DNA from: Massilia putida
GTDB taxonomy: Bacteria > Pseudomonadota > Gammaproteobacteria > Burkholderiales > Burkholderiaceae_D
DNA: 64,000 nt
Direction: 5' to 3'
NCBI RefSeq assembly: GCF_001941825.1
Contig: NZ_CP019038.1
Location: 1,488,001 to 1,552,000 of the forward strand
In this document: positions 10,516-17,967 of the stretch, piece after piece
Numbering within the stretch: position 1 is the first letter of the stretch
How the letters are laid out: the number at the start of each line of letters is the position of its first letter
Position numbers and translations under genes: made by a program
The notes under the pieces: model-generated
What the model saw: the letters and a program-made list of their open reading frames with translations, nothing else
What the model was told of the DNA's origin: nothing
Database searches by the model: none

Positions 10516-11160
10516 ATGGCCATCATCCAAAACATGCGCGCCTGGGTCCGCATGCCGTCCGGCAAACGGCTCGACCTGTTGAATCCGACCCCGTTCGACT
10601 GGGACGACAGCGACCTCGCGCTCGGCCTCGCGCGCACCTACCGCTGGGGCGGGCACTCGGCGTGGCCGTTGCCGCTGTCCGTGGCCCAGCACTCGATCGC
10701 CGTCATGCTGCTGCGCCGCGCCGCGTCGCCGACGCCGCTGGCCCCCGTCGTGGAATTGCGCGAACTGCTGCACGATGCGGAAGAAGGCCTGCTCGGCTTC
10801 GACGCCGTCGCGCCCATCAAACCGTTCCTCGGCGAAGGTTTCCGCGCGCTCACTCGGCGGCTGGAACAGGCCGTGTTCCTGCGCTACCGCCTGCCCGCGT
10901 GGACGCCCGTCGACCATCAACTGCACAAGCGCGCCGACCGCCTGGCCGCCGCCGGCGAAGCCGTGCACGTGGCCGGCTGGTCGGAACAGGAAGTGCGCAC
11001 GACGCTCAAGATCCGCTCGCCGGTGCTCGACGAGGATCCATTGGTCGCCGTCTACGGCTGCGCGCCGTGGGAGCCCTGGGCCCCGGGCGTGGCTGCGGAA
11101 CGCTTCCTGAGCGAACTGGAATACCTGCAACGCCGCATCGATGAAGGCGACGCCGCGTGA
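10516..11160 (+). CDS. HD-domain hydrolase, YfbR-like
   Basis: A 214-residue soluble protein. It opens with MRAWVRMPSGKRLDLLNPTP, found in phage- and bacteria-encoded HD phosphohydrolases related to the 5'-nucleotidase YfbR. The metal-binding pattern is visible as VAQHS (His), ELLHDAEEG (His-Asp) and a later Asp in HKRADRL. The expected reaction is dephosphorylation of nucleoside monophosphates, which is inferred. The last bases overlap the GTG start of the Sir2 gene, so the two form an operon. Confidence 0.8.
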   Translation: MAIIQNMRAWVRMPSGKRLDLLNPTPFDWDDSDLALGLARTYRWGGHSAWPLPLSVAQHSIAVMLLRRAASPTPLAPVVELRELLHDAEEGLLGFDAVAPIKPFLGEGFRALTRRLEQAVFLRYRLPAWTPVDHQLHKRADRLAAAGEAVHVAGWSEQEVRTTLKIRSPVLDEDPLVAVYGCAPWEPWAPGVAAERFLSELEYLQRRIDEGDAA

Positions 11161-11981
11161 ATCCGGACGCCGCCGCCGTGCTCGCGAAGGCCGCCGCGCT
11201 GGTGCGTGACGCGGACGGGCTGTTGATCGGCGCCGGCGCCGGCATGGGCGTCGATTCCGGCCTGCCCGACTTCCGCGGCGACCACGGCTTCTGGCGCGCC
11301 TATCCGCCGCTGGCGGCGCTCGGCATCCGCTTCGTCGAGATCGCGAATCCGCACAGCTTCGCGACGCACCCCGAACTGGCCTGGGGCTTTTATGGCCACC
11401 GCCTCGCGCTGTATCGCGCCACGGTTCCACATGCGGGCTTCGCGGTCCTGCGCGAGATCGGCGCCCGCCTGCCGCACGGCGCCTTCGTCTTCACGAGCAA
11501 TGTCGATGGCCAGTTCCAGCGCGCCGGCTTCGACGATGACCGGCTCGTCGAATGCCACGGCTCCATCCACCATCTGCAATGCACGCGCCCATGCAGCGAC
11601 GCGATCTGGCCGGCCGACGCCGTCGATCCCGTCATCGACCCGGCATCGTGCCTGATGGCGGCGCCGCTGCCCCGCTGTCCACGCTGTGGCGCGTTGGCGC
11701 GGCCGAATATCCTGATGTTCGGCGACGGCCGCTGGCTGGAGGCGCGCACGGAAGATCAGTACGCCCGTTTCGACCGCTGGCGCGCGCGCGTCGCGAACCT
11801 CGCCATCATCGAACTCGGTGCCGGCACGGACGTGCCTTCCGTCCGGCGCATGTGCGAGGTCCAGGGCGCGCCGCTCATCCGCATCAATCCGCGCGAGCCG
11901 CATGTCGCGCCCGGTCGCGGGGTCGGCATCGGCCTGGGTGCGCTCGATGCCCTGCTTGGCCTGGGAACATTGTTGAGTTGA
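11157..11981 (+). CDS. Sir2-family NAD-dependent protein deacylase
   Basis: A 274-residue protein with a GTG start overlapping the preceding TGA by four bases. The NAD-binding motif GAGAGMGVDSGLPDFRG, the TSNVDG segment and the catalytic His of CHGS are all present. Four cysteines in two pairs (QCTRPC and CPRCG) form the structural zinc site. Sirtuins remove acyl groups from lysine while consuming NAD and releasing nicotinamide. TSNVD in place of the common TQNID marks it as an atypical bacterial branch. No acetyltransferase or Thoeris-like partner is adjacent, so a metabolic role is more likely than defence. Confidence 0.9.
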   Translation: MNPDAAAVLAKAAALVRDADGLLIGAGAGMGVDSGLPDFRGDHGFWRAYPPLAALGIRFVEIANPHSFATHPELAWGFYGHRLALYRATVPHAGFAVLREIGARLPHGAFVFTSNVDGQFQRAGFDDDRLVECHGSIHHLQCTRPCSDAIWPADAVDPVIDPASCLMAAPLPRCPRCGALARPNILMFGDGRWLEARTEDQYARFDRWRARVANLAIIELGAGTDVPSVRRMCEVQGAPLIRINPREPHVAPGRGVGIGLGALDALLGLGTLLS

Positions 11982-12317
11982 TCAGGAAATACTCGACGCC
12001 GTATCAAGTACACGGTCTAAAGTATTGATTTGGCGGGATTAATTTTAATATCCACAAGAAATGTGGATAACTGTGTGGACAAGCGCCTCTTGACAAGCCG
12101 GAAGCGCAGTATTGATGCGGGTTTCAACAAACTGCCCATTGAACAGGCAAAAATCAAACCTTTTAAAATCAAATACTTACCGGTGCTCGCGTTTTAGGCA
12201 AGATGTGGAAGCTAGGAAAAATCCTACAAATCGGCCACGCCGGGGATAACTTTTGGCGAGCTGTTCCGTATCTACCCACTTTTCCCGTCATCGTGCTGTC
12301 ATTTTCGCGGTTTGGAT
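11982..12317. other. Intergenic stretch with no gene, holding repeat element copy A
   Basis: I see no convincing ORF here. Composition is markedly more A/T-rich than the neighbouring genes. It contains element copy A (12049-12180) with DnaA-box-like sites. The rest has no motif I recognise. Confidence 0.6.
12049..12180 (+). repeat. Duplicated non-coding element, copy A (downstream of the helicase gene)
   Basis: The element starts ATCCACAAGAAATGTGGATA and ends near AAATACTTAC. It shares GCGGGTTTCAACAAA, a short GCC...GGC hairpin and AAAATCAA with copy B at 14752-14884, in the same orientation and order. It includes a perfect DnaA-box sequence on the minus strand (TGTGGATAA, 12062-12070) and a one-mismatch ATATCCACA just before it. 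Confidence 0.7.
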
Positions 12318-12495
12318 TCGTAAAAGCTTTCCCAGGAGGGTCGTAAAGCCTGCCCTGGAAATTCGTCACTGCCTGCCCGGAGGCTGGTAAAAGCTGCCGC
12401 GGAAACTCGTAAAACCTGCCCCGGAGGCTCGTAAAAGCTTCCCGCAGGCTCGTAAAAGCCTCCCCCGGAGGTTCGTAAAAGCCTCCCCCGGAGGC
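12318..12495. repeat. Degenerate 22-23 bp minisatellite, eight units
   Basis: Unit starts are 12318, 12341, 12363, 12385, 12407, 12429, 12450 and 12473; unit lengths are 21-23 bp. The approximate consensus is TCGTAAAAGCCT followed by GCCCCGGAGGC. The last two units are almost identical and the outer left ones are the most diverged. The array begins two bases beyond the stop codon of the minus-strand helicase gene. Confidence 0.9.
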
Positions 12496-12501
12496 TTTTA
12501 C
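12475..12501 (-). terminator. Perfect 12-bp-stem palindrome across the helicase stop codon
   Basis: GTAAAAGCCTCC is followed by a 3-base loop and its exact complement. The right arm contains the TAA stop of the helicase gene (12498-12500 on the minus strand). No U-tract follows, so intrinsic termination is uncertain; it may instead protect the 3' end or give bidirectional attenuation. Confidence 0.5.
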
Positions 12502-14594
12502 TTCCATGCGTTGCGGGCCCTTTCGCGCACCATCATCCGGACACTGTCCGGCATCGGCTTGCGGACCTGCAAAGTCTCCGCGTTCGTCCACGCGCACTCC
12601 TCGAAATGCTTGAGCATGGCGGGCGTCACGAAGCGCGTGCGTTGCGCGTACACGTGGCGGTCGCCCATCTGCGCCTGCTGCTTGATGAAGAAGCGGTTCG
12701 GGACGATGAGGTGCAAGTGCTCCTTGGCGCGCGTCATGGCGACATACAGCAGGCGGCGCTCTTCCTCGATGTCCTCGGCACTGCCCGTCGCCATGTCGGA
12801 CGGGATGCAGCCGTCGACGACGTTCAGGACGTGCACGGCCTTCCATTCCTGTCCCTTGGCCGAGTGGATGGTGGACAGGATCAGATAATCCTCGTCCAGC
12901 AGCGGCGGGCCGGCGCGGTCGCTCGTCGCTTCCGGCGGATCGAGCGTCAATTCGGTCAGGAAGTTATCGCGCGAGCCATAGCCGGCGGCCAGCGCCACCA
13001 GCTGGTCGAGGTCGGCGGCACGCACCGGCGCGTCGTCGTGCAGGCGTTCCAGGTGCGGCAGATACCAGTCGCGGACGAGCTCCACTTCCAGCGGCCAGCG
13101 CAGGCCGGTCGTGCGCAGGGTGCGGAACAGGGCCTTGAATTGATCCCACTCCCCTTGCGCGCGCGGCGGCGCGGGAAACGCTTCGACGGCCGCGACGGGA
13201 TCCGCCGCCTCCGCCACCGCGTCCAGCAAGCGGGCCGCCGTCGCCGGCCCGATGCCGGGAATCAGCTGGACGACGCGAAAAGCCGCGACGCGCCCCGCCG
13301 GATTCGAGGCGAAGCGCAGCATGGCGAGCACGTCCTTGATGTGCGCGGCCTCCAGGAATTTCAGGCCGCCGAATTTGACGAACGGGATATTGCGTCGCAC
13401 CAGCTCCAGCTCCAGCGCCGCGCTGTGGCTGGCGGCGCGGAACAGCACGGCCTGCTGCGTCAGCTTGATGCCCGCCTCGCGCTGTTCCAGCACGCGGTTG
13501 CAGACCCAGCGCGCCTGCTCGGCCTCGTCCGGGATCAGCACGAGCTGCGGCTTGCCGCTGGCGGCTTTGTCCGTCCATAACGTCTTGGCGTGACGCTCCA
13601 GCGCGGCGGCGATGACGGCATTGGACGCGTCCAGGATGGGCTGCGTGGACCGGTAATTGCGGTCCAGCGTGATGATGCGGGCCGGCTCTCCGAACTGCTG
13701 CGGGAAATCGAGGATGTTGCGCACCGTCGCGCCGCGGAACGAATAAATCGATTGCGCATCGTCGCCGACGACCATCACGCCGCGCCCGTCCGGCTTCATG
13801 CCTTGCAGGATCGCGGCCTGCAGGCGGTTCGTGTCCTGGTATTCGTCGACGAGCACGTGATCGAACAGCGCGCCCAGTTCCGGCCCGAGTTCCGGATCAG
13901 ACGCCATCTCGGCCCAGAACAGCAGCAGGTCGTCGTAGTCGAGCACGTTCTGTTCCTGCTTGGCGTCGACGTAAGCGCCGAACAGGCGCTTGAGCTGTTC
14001 TTCCCATTCGCTGCACCATGGGAAGGTCGATTGCAGCACGTCGGCGAGCGGCTCGCGGCTGTTGACGACGCGCGAATAGATCGCGAGACAGGTGCCCTTG
14101 AGCGGAAAACGCTTCTGGCCGACCGAGGCACCCAGGCCGACGTCCTGGCGCACCAAGCCCATCAGGTCTTCGGAATCCGCGCGGTCGTGGATCGTGAACG
14201 ACGCTTCCAGGCCGATCCGCCCCGCGTACTCTCGCAGCAGGCGCGCGCCGATACTGTGGAACGTACCGGCCCACGGCAGGCTGCCGACGACCGACGACGT
14301 GCCCAGCACGCGCTGCAGCACCCCGGCGGCGCGCTGGCCCATCTCGCCCGCGGCGCGGCGCGAAAAGGTCAGCAGCAGGATGCGCTGCGGGTCGCCACCG
14401 GCCAGGATCAGCCTGGCGACGCGGTGCGCCAGCGTATTCGTCTTGCCCGAACCGGCGCCCGCCACGACGAGCAATGGCCTCACCATGGCGGCGCCCACGT
14501 CGTGCTCGACGGCGGCCAGTTGTTCTGGATTCAGGCCGGCGAACGGATCGGCGGGCGCGGACGGCTTGGAAACGGGGATGGCGGCGACGGACAT
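12498..14594 (-). CDS. UvrD/Rep-family ATP-dependent DNA helicase
   Basis: A 698-residue SF1A helicase. Walker A AGAGSGKT is at residues 45-52, the DEYQDTN Walker B in the first half, and TIHSAKGQEW and YVAMTRAKEHL in the second, with the UvrD C-terminal domain complete. It unwinds DNA 3' to 5' in repair or replication restart. I chose the ATG at 14594 over the in-frame ATG at 14636 because a LexA-like box lies between them, which would put the operator upstream of the start. Neither start has a strong SD. It is shorter and more divergent at the C-terminus than canonical UvrD, so it is probably a paralogue. Confidence 0.9.
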   Translation of the reverse strand: MSVAAIPVSKPSAPADPFAGLNPEQLAAVEHDVGAAMVRPLLVVAGAGSGKTNTLAHRVARLILAGGDPQRILLLTFSRRAAGEMGQRAAGVLQRVLGTSSVVGSLPWAGTFHSIGARLLREYAGRIGLEASFTIHDRADSEDLMGLVRQDVGLGASVGQKRFPLKGTCLAIYSRVVNSREPLADVLQSTFPWCSEWEEQLKRLFGAYVDAKQEQNVLDYDDLLLFWAEMASDPELGPELGALFDHVLVDEYQDTNRLQAAILQGMKPDGRGVMVVGDDAQSIYSFRGATVRNILDFPQQFGEPARIITLDRNYRSTQPILDASNAVIAAALERHAKTLWTDKAASGKPQLVLIPDEAEQARWVCNRVLEQREAGIKLTQQAVLFRAASHSAALELELVRRNIPFVKFGGLKFLEAAHIKDVLAMLRFASNPAGRVAAFRVVQLIPGIGPATAARLLDAVAEAADPVAAVEAFPAPPRAQGEWDQFKALFRTLRTTGLRWPLEVELVRDWYLPHLERLHDDAPVRAADLDQLVALAAGYGSRDNFLTELTLDPPEATSDRAGPPLLDEDYLILSTIHSAKGQEWKAVHVLNVVDGCIPSDMATGSAEDIEEERRLLYVAMTRAKEHLHLIVPNRFFIKQQAQMGDRHVYAQRTRFVTPAMLKHFEECAWTNAETLQVRKPMPDSVRMMVRERARNAWK

Positions 14595-14617
14595 GGCGGT
14601 TGAGCGTTGATGCTCAA

Positions 14618-14633
14618 CTGTACATTTGTCCAG
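14618..14633. promoter_or_regulatory. LexA-like SOS box upstream of the helicase gene
   Basis: CTGT, eight bases, CCAG: one mismatch from the CTGT-N8-ACAG consensus, with flanking A/T bases. It sits 24 bases ahead of the chosen helicase ATG. A separate 7-bp-stem inverted repeat (GTTGAGC...GCTCAAC) lies at about 14599-14618. Confidence 0.45.
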
Positions 14634-14636
14634 CAT

Positions 14637-14966
14637 CTAAACGCAAGGGCAACGATGTCGATGTAGCCAAACCACGTCAATCCGGCGTCGGCGGGCGCGG
14701 CGGTTCGCCGACCGCGTCCGCCCCCATGCCTATTTGACAAGGGTTGCCCAGATATCCACAAAAACTGTGCATAAGGTTGTGGAAAAACACCCTATTGACA
14801 TGTCAAAACCGAGCAGGAATGCGGGTTTCAACAAATTGCCCGTTGTTCGGGCAAAACTCAACCTTCACAAAATCAATGGTTTACGAGCATGAGCGCAACA
14901 CAAGTCGATAAATTATGCAAGATGAAAACGAGCAATAATGTGCATAAGTGCCGCGCTCTTTAGCCC
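14637..14966. other. Intergenic stretch holding repeat element copy B
   Basis: There is no convincing gene on either strand. The left ~110 bases are GC-rich without a recognised motif. From 14734 the composition becomes A/T-richer and contains element copy B. The right end leads into the small minus-strand gene at 14967. Confidence 0.6.
14752..14884 (+). repeat. Duplicated non-coding element, copy B (upstream of the helicase gene)
   Basis: It runs parallel to copy A, with ATATCCACAAAAACTGTGCATAA at its start cut here to its two motifs, ATATCCACA and TGTGCATAA, each one mismatch from a DnaA box. Later it has GCGGGTTTCAACAAAT and a hairpin TTGCCCG-TTGTT-CGGGCAA whose stem is longer than in copy A. 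The loop-stem layout is kept although bases differ, which hints at RNA structure. Confidence 0.7.
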
Positions 14967-15185
14967 TTACCTGCACCACGAGCGCCTGCGGCCCGGCTCC
15001 GTCAACACGCGCTCGATGACGTCGTTGCCGACATTCTGCGAACGCAGGTATTCCACGGCCGACATCGTATTGCTGCGCTGCTGGAGCGCAATACCCAGGT
15101 CGACGATATCTTTCTGCTGAGAATCGCGCCGCTGGTACGGGACAGTCGTCTGACCGTCTTCGAGCTCGAGGGTGTCTTGGTTCAT
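14967..15185 (-). CDS. Small conserved-looking protein of unknown function
   Basis: A 72-residue, charged, soluble protein, mostly predicted helix, opening MNQDTLELEDGQTTVPYQRR. I do not recognise a family. Support for it being real: AGGAACTGCG gives an SD six bases before the ATG, a promoter-like pair lies upstream (TTGACT 15258-15253, AATACT 15236-15231), and the sequence is amphipathic rather than low-complexity. It carries no signal peptide or membrane segment. It stands alone between the helicase region and the zinc-ribbon gene. Confidence 0.6.
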   Translation of the reverse strand: MNQDTLELEDGQTTVPYQRRDSQQKDIVDLGIALQQRSNTMSAVEYLRSQNVGNDVIERVLTEPGRRRSWCR

Positions 15186-15230
15186 CGCAGTTCCTGACTT
15201 TGATGGATTGAAAGGGATTGCCGCCTAACG

Positions 15231-15258
15231 AGTATTTCCCAGGTTTAGCCAAAGTCAA
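15231..15258 (-). promoter_or_regulatory. Promoter of the small minus-strand gene
   Basis: On the minus strand, TTGACT (15258-15253) and AATACT (15236-15231) are 16 bp apart, about 46 bases ahead of the ATG at 15185. Confidence 0.45.
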
Positions 15259-15282
15259 GCTTATTTTCAATTTTGCTTGACT
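15253..15282. promoter_or_regulatory. Perfect 8-bp inverted repeat in the divergent region
   Basis: AGTCAAGC and GCTTGACT flank a 14-base A/T-rich spacer. The left arm coincides with the -35 of the minus-strand small gene. The right arm carries the same TTGACT facing the plus-strand zinc-ribbon gene. An operator is plausible. A second short palindrome, TAGGC-TGC-GCCTA, lies at 15306-15318. Confidence 0.45.
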
Positions 15283-15353
15283 CCCGCGCCGTGCGCCACC
15301 CGCTTTAGGCTGCGCCTAGAATGACCCCATCATCCAACCAATACGAGGAATCC

Positions 15354-15530
15354 ATGAGCGCCCTGCCCGATCCCGACCTGAAACCCGGCGACGAAGCCGA
15401 ACCCGGCACACCCGGTGCCGGCGAAGACCTGTGCGAAACCTGCGGCGGCAGCGGCAAGCTGGCCGACGGCAAGATCTGTCCCGAGTGCGAAGGCACGGGA
15501 CGCGTGATGCGGGGCATCGGCGGCGGCTGA
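15354..15530 (+). CDS. Small DnaJ-type zinc-ribbon protein
   Basis: A 58-residue protein with two CxxCxGxG-like knuckles, CETCGGSGK and CPECEGTGR. This is the pattern of the DnaJ cysteine-rich domain, which binds one zinc per pair of knuckles. GAGGAATCC before the ATG at 15354 decides this start over the in-frame ATG at 15321. The acidic N-terminal half is probably disordered. Its function is unknown; related stand-alone proteins may assist folding or bind metal. It is 72 bases ahead of the chromate-transporter pair, so possibly co-transcribed. Confidence 0.75.
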   Translation: MSALPDPDLKPGDEAEPGTPGAGEDLCETCGGSGKLADGKICPECEGTGRVMRGIGGG

Positions 15531-15602
15531 TGCACGCGCGATCGCGCCGGCCGGCGCCGGTTCCACATGGACAGGCCCCGGCGGCGGCGCGATAATCGGG
15601 GG

Positions 15603-16214
15603 ATGAACGCCCCGCCCCGCACCGACAACACCCCCCGCACCGACAGCGCCGCCCCACCCGACCGTCCCCGCCCCCGCTCCCTCTCCGACCTGTTCGTTTC
15701 CTTTACCCTGCTGGCCCTGCAAGGCTTCGGCGGTGTGCTGGCCATCGTCCAGCGCGAAGTGGTCGACCGCAAGGGCTGGCTGACCCAGGACGAATTCATC
15801 GAAGACTGGGCCGTCGCCCAGATCATGCCCGGGCCGAACGTCGTCAACCTGTCCTTGATGATCGGCGGCCGCTACTTCGGCTTTGCCGGCGCGATGGCCG
15901 CGCTGGCCGGCCTGCTGACCGTGCCCCTCATGCTCGTCCTCGCACTCGTCGTGCTGCACGACCGCTTCGCCGACAGTGCCGCCGTCGCCGGTGCGCTGCA
16001 CGGCATGGCCGCCGTCTGCGCCGGCCTGATCGGCGCGGCCGGCCTGCGCCTCGTCAACGCCTTCAAAAAGAGCCCGATGCCCTTGTCCTGGTGCGTGGCC
16101 ATCAGCGCGGCCGGCTTCATCCTCGTGGCGTTCCTCAAGTGTCCGCTCGCCTGGGTGCTGTCCGGCCTCGGCGGCCTGGGCTGCATCCTCACCTACCGGC
16201 GCCTGAAAGCATGA
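15603..16214 (+). CDS. Chromate transporter, N-terminal-type half (short-chain CHR)
   Basis: A 203-residue membrane protein of the CHR family. After a proline-rich, cytosolic N-terminus come the family signatures FTLLALQGFGGVLA and QIMPGPNVVNLS and five or six hydrophobic segments. Short-chain CHR proteins occur as adjacent pairs that together correspond to one full-length ChrA, which exports chromate from the cytoplasm. The stop overlaps the next gene's ATG (ATGA), fitting obligatory pairing. No chrB or other chromate-resistance gene is nearby. Confidence 0.9.
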   Translation: MNAPPRTDNTPRTDSAAPPDRPRPRSLSDLFVSFTLLALQGFGGVLAIVQREVVDRKGWLTQDEFIEDWAVAQIMPGPNVVNLSLMIGGRYFGFAGAMAALAGLLTVPLMLVLALVVLHDRFADSAAVAGALHGMAAVCAGLIGAAGLRLVNAFKKSPMPLSWCVAISAAGFILVAFLKCPLAWVLSGLGGLGCILTYRRLKA

Positions 16215-16816
16215 CCGCGCCCCTGCACCTCACCCTGGACTGGGCCGACTGGCTCAACCTGTTCGGCCACTTCCTCACCCTGTCGATGATGTCGGTGGGC
16301 GGGGCCATCTCGACGACGTCCGAGATGCACCGCTTCCTCGTCGATCAGCACCACTGGCTCACCCAGGACCAGTTCAACCAGTCGATCGCGCTGGCGCAAG
16401 CCGCCCCCGGGCCGAACGTCCTGTTCGTCGCCCTGATGGGCTGGCACGTCGGCATGAACGCCGGCAGCACGGCCGCCGCCTTGTTCGGCGTGCTCGTGAC
16501 CATGGTCGGCATCATGACGCCCTCCACCATCATCACGTACACGGCGGCCCGCTGGGGCCATCGCAACCGCGAGCTGCGCGCCGTCCGCGCCTTCAAGCAG
16601 GGCATGGCGCCCATCGTCATCGCGCTGCTGCTGTCGACGGCCTGGATCATGGCCAGTTCGGCCGCCGCCGGTACCGGCACCGTGCGCGACGTGCTGGCGC
16701 ATTGGCCCCTGTGGCTCACGGTCGTCGTCAGCGGGCTGGTCATCTGGCGCACGCGCATCCACCTGCTGTGGCTGCTCGCCGCGGGTGCCGTACTGGGGGC
16801 GCTGGGCCTGATCTGA
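16211..16816 (+). CDS. Chromate transporter, C-terminal-type half (short-chain CHR)
   Basis: A 201-residue partner of the preceding gene, with a 4-base overlap. It repeats the same layout: FGHFLTLSMMSVGGAIST, then the QAAPGPNVLFVALMG signature and about six membrane segments, consistent with the antiparallel duplication of the CHR family. It probably forms a heterodimer with the upstream half. Substrate specificity for chromate as opposed to sulfate or other anions is inferred from family membership only. Confidence 0.9.
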   Translation: MTAPLHLTLDWADWLNLFGHFLTLSMMSVGGAISTTSEMHRFLVDQHHWLTQDQFNQSIALAQAAPGPNVLFVALMGWHVGMNAGSTAAALFGVLVTMVGIMTPSTIITYTAARWGHRNRELRAVRAFKQGMAPIVIALLLSTAWIMASSAAAGTGTVRDVLAHWPLWLTVVVSGLVIWRTRIHLLWLLAAGAVLGALGLI

Positions 16817-16890
16817 AGCGTGGTGGCACCCGGCCCCGGGACCGGGCATACTTGCGTTTTTGACCACCCAACCTTCCAACGGAACACTCC

Positions 16891-17733
16891 ATGCCCGAAC
16901 TCCTCAGCGAACACGCTTGTTTCGACGGTGTCCAGCGCTTCTACCAATACGACTCCGCCGCCATCGGATTGACTATGCGTTTTTCCGTGTACCTCCCTCC
17001 CGGTGCGCAAAGCAAGCGCCTGCCCGTGCTGTTCTACCTCGCCGGCCTGACCTGCACCGAAGAGACCTTCATGATCAAGGCCGGCGCCCAGCGCGTGGCG
17101 GCACAGGAAGGCCTGATCCTGGTCGCTCCGGACACGAGCCCGCGCGGCGCCGGCGTGCCGGGCGAGACGGACAGCTGGGACTTCGGCGCGGGCGCCGGCT
17201 TCTACGTGGACGCCACGCGCGCGCCGTGGTCCACTCACTACCGCATGTACAGCCACATCCTCGAACTGCGCGAACTGGTGCTGGCCCATCTGCCGGCCGA
17301 TCCGGCGCGCGTGGGCATCTTCGGCCACTCGATGGGCGGCCACGGCGCGCTGATGCTGGCGCTGCGCAACCCTGACCTGTTCCGCTCCGTGTCGGCCTTC
17401 GCGCCCATCGCCGCCCCGTCCCGCTGCCCGTGGGGCGAGAAGGCGTTCGGCGGCTACCTCGGTGCCGATCGCGACGCGTGGCGCGCCTACGATGCGACCG
17501 AGCTGATGGCGTGCGCCGACGCCCCGCCCTTCCCGAAAGGGATCCTGATCGACCAGGGCCTGGCGGACAAGTTCCTGGCCGAGCAGCTGTACCCCGATGC
17601 CTTCGAGGACGCCTGCCGCGCCGTCGGCCAGCCGCTCGAACTGCGCCGCCATCCGGGCTACGACCACGGCTATTACTTCATCTCGACGTTCGTCGAAGAC
17701 CACCTGCGCTTCCACCGCCGCAACCTCGGCTGA
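16891..17733 (+). CDS. fghA: S-formylglutathione hydrolase
   Basis: A 280-residue serine hydrolase of the esterase D family that releases formate and glutathione in glutathione-dependent formaldehyde detoxification. The triad is visible as Ser147 in GHSMGGHGAL, Asp226 in GLADKF and His259 in YDHGYYF. The oxyanion-region sequence YLAGLTCTEE near residue 50 is diagnostic. Length matches the family. The usual partner, S-hydroxymethylglutathione dehydrogenase (adhC), is not adjacent. The product formate could feed the formate dehydrogenase at the right end of the window. Confidence 0.93.
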   Translation: MPELLSEHACFDGVQRFYQYDSAAIGLTMRFSVYLPPGAQSKRLPVLFYLAGLTCTEETFMIKAGAQRVAAQEGLILVAPDTSPRGAGVPGETDSWDFGAGAGFYVDATRAPWSTHYRMYSHILELRELVLAHLPADPARVGIFGHSMGGHGALMLALRNPDLFRSVSAFAPIAAPSRCPWGEKAFGGYLGADRDAWRAYDATELMACADAPPFPKGILIDQGLADKFLAEQLYPDAFEDACRAVGQPLELRRHPGYDHGYYFISTFVEDHLRFHRRNLG

Positions 17734-17905
17734 TGCCGCGCACGCCCACGCTTTTCGCGTCGTGCGAAACGTCGTGGGCACGCAGTCATAGACCCGGGCG
17801 GGTCCGTAAAATTCCGCGTTGTCGTGCGCGCACTGGCCGGGATCAAACGTCCCGGCCGGCTCCCCGCGCACGTTTCGTGCGCCCCTTGCAAACCGCGTTT
17901 GCAGG

Positions 17906-17947
17906 CCCTATAAATGGGATGCAGTTCCCTATAAATGGGATGCAGTT
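17906..17947 (+). repeat. Perfect 21-bp tandem duplication upstream of hsp20
   Basis: Two identical 21-bp units, 17906-17926 and 17927-17947, each contain CCCTATAAATGGG, itself a near-palindrome. They end 20 bases before the hsp20 ATG and just ahead of its AAGGGAGG ribosome binding site. Two helical turns of spacing would suit tandem regulator binding or a duplicated -10 element. Confidence 0.85.
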
Positions 17948-17967
17948 CTATTCAAGGGAGGTCTATC

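Noticed and set aside
11157..11981. Sir2 gene as a defence-system effector (Thoeris, DSR or Sir2-Argonaute type)
   Set aside because: It has intact deacylase zinc cysteines and is coupled to an HD hydrolase; no TIR, Argonaute, HerA or other defence partner is nearby.
12049..12180. Chromosomal replication origin
   Set aside because: A DnaA-box-like cluster exists, but there is no dnaA, dnaN, gidA/mnmG or parAB context and the sequence is duplicated 2.7 kb away.
12169..12846. Minus-strand ORF with repeated GGGFYEPPGEAFTS-like peptides
   Set aside because: The apparent peptide repeats are a reading of the minisatellite, and the rest overlaps the helicase gene in another frame; no SD or conserved domain.
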